8,386 nt of DNA from an uncultured Clostridia bacterium (GTDB lineage Bacteria; Bacillota; Clostridia; Christensenellales; Aristaeellaceae): positions 1-8,386 of the forward strand of contig CAKTTM010000071.1 in NCBI GenBank assembly GCA_934615145.1. Reading direction: 5' to 3'. The stretch's first letter is position 1, and each line of letters opens with the position of its first letter. The notes below the pieces were generated by a model, which was given only the letters and a program-made list of their open reading frames with translations, did no database searches and was not told the origin of the DNA. Shown here piece by piece: positions 5,750 to 8,386 of the stretch. A program made the translations under genes and the position numbers.

Positions 5750-6450
5750 CTGGCCGCCACGGTCGCTGTCAGCAGGCAGACGCTGCGGGCGCCCGCCTCA
5801 AGCAGCGCCATCGCGCAGGCGCGGGCCGTGTGCCCCGTGGTGCGCACATCATCCACCAGCAGGATGCGCATGTCAGCGACATCCTGTATGACCCGGAAGG
5901 AATCCTTCACATTGTCTTTACGGCGGTGATGGGGCAGCTCGCTCTGCGGCTTGGTCGCCTTGCATCGCTCCAGCGCCATCAGCACCGGCACATGTGTGGC
6001 TGTGCTGATGCCTTTGCAGAGCAGCGCCGCCTGGTTAAAGCCGCGCGCCCGCTCCCGCCTGCGGTGCAGGGGCACAGGCACCATCGCCTCAAAGGCGCGC
6101 GCGTCCAGACAGTCCAGCATGCCGCTGATCAAGGGCGCTGCCGCCAGAAATACGCCCAGAAACTTAAGCGATTTGACCAGCCCGGCACCGGGGCCGTGGT
6201 ATCGGTAGGGCGAAAAGGCGGCCTCGATGCCCGCCATGCCGCCCTCCTCGCAGTAGCGGCAGGGATCCTGTCCCCGCCAGGGCGAGAGGCAGCGGGGGCA
6301 GATGCCTTCACTTATCCGCAGGCCCTCCAGCTCCTGCCGGCAGGCTTCGCACAGCGGCGCGCCGGGGTCGATATGCCGGGGCTCATTACAATTGAGGCAC
6401 CTCACCTGCGGTATCAGCAGGTCGAGCACCGCGGTTTTCAGCCTGCTCAT
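5695..6450 (-). CDS. comF: ComF family protein (double zinc ribbon plus phosphoribosyltransferase domain)
   Basis: A 251-residue ComF/ComFC-type protein. The family is needed for transfer of single-stranded DNA into the cytoplasm in naturally competent bacteria but is also widespread in species not known to be competent. The N-terminal zinc-binding part has four CxxC pairs: C18/C21, C34/C37, C51/C54 and C64/C67. The type I phosphoribosyltransferase part shows VPVPLHRRRERARGFNQA (124-141), the K-P-Q-S-x-L...R-x-x-N-V segment (167-181) and the PRPP loop ILLVDDVRTTGHTA (196-209), all intact. The conserved domain ends near residue 231. The remaining 20 residues are polar and lie within the overlap with recX. 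Its ATG overlaps the recD2 stop as ATGA, so it is the second gene of a recD2-comF unit. No other competence gene is visible. Confidence 0.92.
   Translation of the reverse strand: MSRLKTAVLDLLIPQVRCLNCNEPRHIDPGAPLCEACRQELEGLRISEGICPRCLSPWRGQDPCRYCEEGGMAGIEAAFSPYRYHGPGAGLVKSLKFLGVFLAAAPLISGMLDCLDARAFEAMVPVPLHRRRERARGFNQAALLCKGISTATHVPVLMALERCKATKPQSELPHHRRKDNVKDSFRVIQDVADMRILLVDDVRTTGHTARACAMALLEAGARSVCLLTATVAASYSSSEDTTVDTARRARS
6447..6450 (-). other. ATGA stop/start overlap joining recD2 and comF
   Basis: On the minus strand the comF ATG (6450-6448) overlaps the recD2 stop TGA (6449-6447). A GAGGG just upstream (6458-6454) is close to the start and weak, so comF translation probably depends on ribosomes terminating on recD2. 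Confidence 0.85.
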
Positions 6451-8386
6451 GCGCCCTCACTCAGGCCCTGGGCCAGCATGGTATAGCGCGCACGGTGGTG
6501 GTCATTGAGCACCATGGCCGTGATGGCGCTCTCATAGCCCACCAGCACCACCAGGCGGCGGGCGCGGGTGACGGCGGTGTAGAAGAGGTTGCGATTGAGC
6601 AGCAGCTGATGGCCGCCCACGACGGGCATCACCACCGCCTCAAATTCACTGCCCTGGCTCTTGTGCACAGACAGGCAATAGGCCAGCTCCAGCTCTTCCA
6701 GCTGCGCGTATTCATAGAGCACGCTGCGCTCATCGTCAAAGAGTACCGTCAGTGTGCGCCCATCCTCATCCACCTTGGTGACATAGCCCACATCGCCGTT
6801 GAAGACACCCTGACCTTCCAGGCCGTTTGGCGCCTGCCAGGCCAGGGAGTAATTGTTGCGCACATGGATGACCTTGTCGCCCTGGCGGAAAATGGTCTCG
6901 CCATAGACCATCTCCGGGCGCTTTGGGCTGTGGGGGTTGAGCGCCTGCTGCAGCAGGCGGTTGAGCTGATGCACGCCGCATCCGCCCTTCTTGGTGGGGG
7001 AGAGCACCTGTATCATGCGCGCGCCCTCCTTGCTGCCCAGAAACTGCGGCAGCCGGGTGGTGCACAGCTGCACGATGGTCTGCGCTACCTCGTCGGCCGA
7101 CTGCTTGCGCTCAAAGAAAAAGTCGCCACCCGGCCGGTTGAGCACCGGCTGCTGACCGGCGTTGATCAGGTGGGCGTTGTGGACGATCATGCTCTGATCC
7201 TCCTGGCGGAAGATCTCCGTCAGCCGCACCTGCGCCACACGGCCGGAGGAGAGGATATCGCCCAGCACATTGCCCGGCCCCACCGAAGGCAGCTGATCCT
7301 TGTCGCCGACCAGGATGAGCCGGGTGCCAGGTTTGACGGCGCGCAGCAGGCTGCGCATCAGGTAGATATCCACCATGGACATCTCGTCAATGATCAGGCA
7401 ACTGGCATCCAGCGGGTCATCCTGATCGTGCAAAAACTGCCCCTCCTCACCGCTGAACTCAAGCAAGCGATGAATGGTCTTGGCCTCGCGGCCGGTGGCC
7501 TCGCTCATGCGCTTGGCGGCGCGGCCGGTGGGCGCTGCCAGCATGGTGTTGTCCTGCTCGCCCAGCACATCCAGTACACAGTTGATCAGCGTGGTCTTGC
7601 CAGTGCCGGGCCCGCCGGTGATCACCAGCACACCCGACTGCGTGGCGCGCAGCACGGCGTCGCGCTGCGTGGGACTAAAGCGTATGGCGTTTGCCTTTTC
7701 AAAGCTATCGATCTGCTGGAGCACCTGTGCTGGTATCATCTGCTGGGACAGATGGCTCAACCGCAGCAGGCGGCTGGCGATCTCGCGCTCGCAGGCGTAG
7801 GCGTCAGGGCTGAAGATGCCCTCCTGCCCGTCCACCTCCTGCACGATGAGCTCGCGCTGCAGCAAGAGCTGGTACAGGCAGGTATCCAGCAGGCTCTCAG
7901 GCGCGCGCAGCAAGGCCGCCGCCTCGCGTAGCAATTGCGCGCGCGGCAGCCAGGTATGGCCCTGGGCGGCGGAGGACTCGCGCAGCACATACTTCAGCCC
8001 GCTGCGCAGGCGGTACTCGCCATTCTCCGGAAAGCCAATGGACAGCGCGATGCGGTCGGCCGTCAAAAAGCCCACGCCCTGTATGTCATCGATCAGCTGG
8101 TAGGGGTTTTGCCGGATCACCTGCTCGGCATTGTCCTGATAGCGTTTGCTTATCTTGACCGACAGCGCGGGGGAGAGGCCATAGGTCTGCAGAAAGACCA
8201 TGGTGCGACGCAGGGCGTGCTGTTCGATGAAGCTTTGGCTGATCTGCTCATAGCGCGTCCTGCCGATGCCGCTGATCTCCATCAGGCGCTCGGGATGCTC
8301 GCTGAGTACCTCCAGGGTGTCCAGGCCAAAGGCCTCCACGATCAGCCGCGCTGTGCTGGGGCCCACGCCCTTGATCAGCCCAGAGC
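6447..8386 (-). CDS. recD2: ATP-dependent helicase RecD2 (SF1B), N-terminus outside the window
   Basis: RecD-like 5'-3' DNA helicase acting in repair and recombination without RecBC partners. About 646 residues are visible and the frame is open to the right edge. It begins in SGLIKGVGPSTARLIV, a conserved helix-hairpin-helix region that in homologues follows roughly 100 residues, so the GTG at 8366-8364 is not the real start. Counting from that codon: helix-hairpin-helix pieces at about 31-44 and 94-107; Walker A G251-G-P-G-T-G-K257-T (motif I); AAPTGRAAKRM 277-287 (Ia); IIDEMSMVD 325-333 (II); VGDKDQLPSVGPG 353-365 (III); LTEIFRQ 382-388 (IV); SVHKSQGSEF 566-575 (V); YTAVTRAR 596-603 (VI). 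Every SF1 motif looks intact. The stop overlaps the comF start. The RecD2 type is favoured over RecBCD RecD by the helix-hairpin-helix region. Confidence 0.95.
   Translation of the reverse strand, partial: SGLIKGVGPSTARLIVEAFGLDTLEVLSEHPERLMEISGIGRTRYEQISQSFIEQHALRRTMVFLQTYGLSPALSVKISKRYQDNAEQVIRQNPYQLIDDIQGVGFLTADRIALSIGFPENGEYRLRSGLKYVLRESSAAQGHTWLPRAQLLREAAALLRAPESLLDTCLYQLLLQRELIVQEVDGQEGIFSPDAYACEREIASRLLRLSHLSQQMIPAQVLQQIDSFEKANAIRFSPTQRDAVLRATQSGVLVITGGPGTGKTTLINCVLDVLGEQDNTMLAAPTGRAAKRMSEATGREAKTIHRLLEFSGEEGQFLHDQDDPLDASCLIIDEMSMVDIYLMRSLLRAVKPGTRLILVGDKDQLPSVGPGNVLGDILSSGRVAQVRLTEIFRQEDQSMIVHNAHLINAGQQPVLNRPGGDFFFERKQSADEVAQTIVQLCTTRLPQFLGSKEGARMIQVLSPTKKGGCGVHQLNRLLQQALNPHSPKRPEMVYGETIFRQGDKVIHVRNNYSLAWQAPNGLEGQGVFNGDVGYVTKVDEDGRTLTVLFDDERSVLYEYAQLEELELAYCLSVHKSQGSEFEAVVMPVVGGHQLLLNRNLFYTAVTRARRLVVLVGYESAITAMVLNDHHRARYTMLAQGLSEGA

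Noticed and set aside
6495..7931. 478-codon + strand open frame opposite recD2
   Set aside because: The minus strand encodes an intact helicase with all SF1 motifs. The + strand product is low-complexity His/Ala/Gln/Leu-rich and matches no family.
8364..8366. GTG as the start of recD2
   Set aside because: The reading frame continues upstream to the window edge and encodes SGLIKG, which is part of the conserved RecD2 region, so the gene is truncated by the window rather than starting here.

Overview
The window is GC-rich (by eye above 60%), densely coding bacterial DNA. It most resembles an anaerobic, high-GC member of the Bacillota (Clostridia-like). The support is strong AGGAGG-type ribosome binding sites, a RecX and a RecD2-type helicase of Firmicute style, a Lgt with the GRWGN signature, and an aldo/keto reductase carrying a clostridial-type double iron-sulfur tail. 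The taxonomic call is an inference from protein style, not from a marker gene.

Left and centre (1-5749, + strand): one tightly packed run of genes, all read in the same direction. It begins with the tail of an unidentified gene. Next come a small carbohydrate-binding family 9-like protein, a beta-lactamase-fold serine hydrolase, an aldo/keto reductase with two Cys4 clusters, prolipoprotein diacylglyceryl transferase (lgt), a second and only distantly similar beta-lactamase-fold serine hydrolase, and recX. Junctions are +36, +22, +1, +2, -1 and -16 nt, so this is almost certainly one operon with translational coupling in its second half. No promoter or terminator is visible inside it.

Right (5695-8386, - strand): recD2 (its N-terminal end lies beyond the window) followed by a comF-type phosphoribosyltransferase, joined by an ATGA stop/start overlap. 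These two genes converge on recX, and the last 55 nt of comF and recX overlap tail to tail, with no terminator-like hairpin plus T-run between the two transcription units.

Functionally the window mixes envelope and metabolic genes (Lgt, two penicillin-binding-protein-like hydrolases, a sugar-binding-like protein, a redox enzyme) with recombination and DNA-uptake genes (RecX, ComF, RecD2). There is no RNA gene, mobile element, CRISPR array or obvious phage or defence gene, and no non-coding gap longer than 36 nt. I do not see a convincing undescribed system. The points most worth checking are the altered third catalytic motif in the first hydrolase, the atypical ends of Lgt, a perfect 12-bp inverted repeat inside lgt, and the recX/comF coding overlap.
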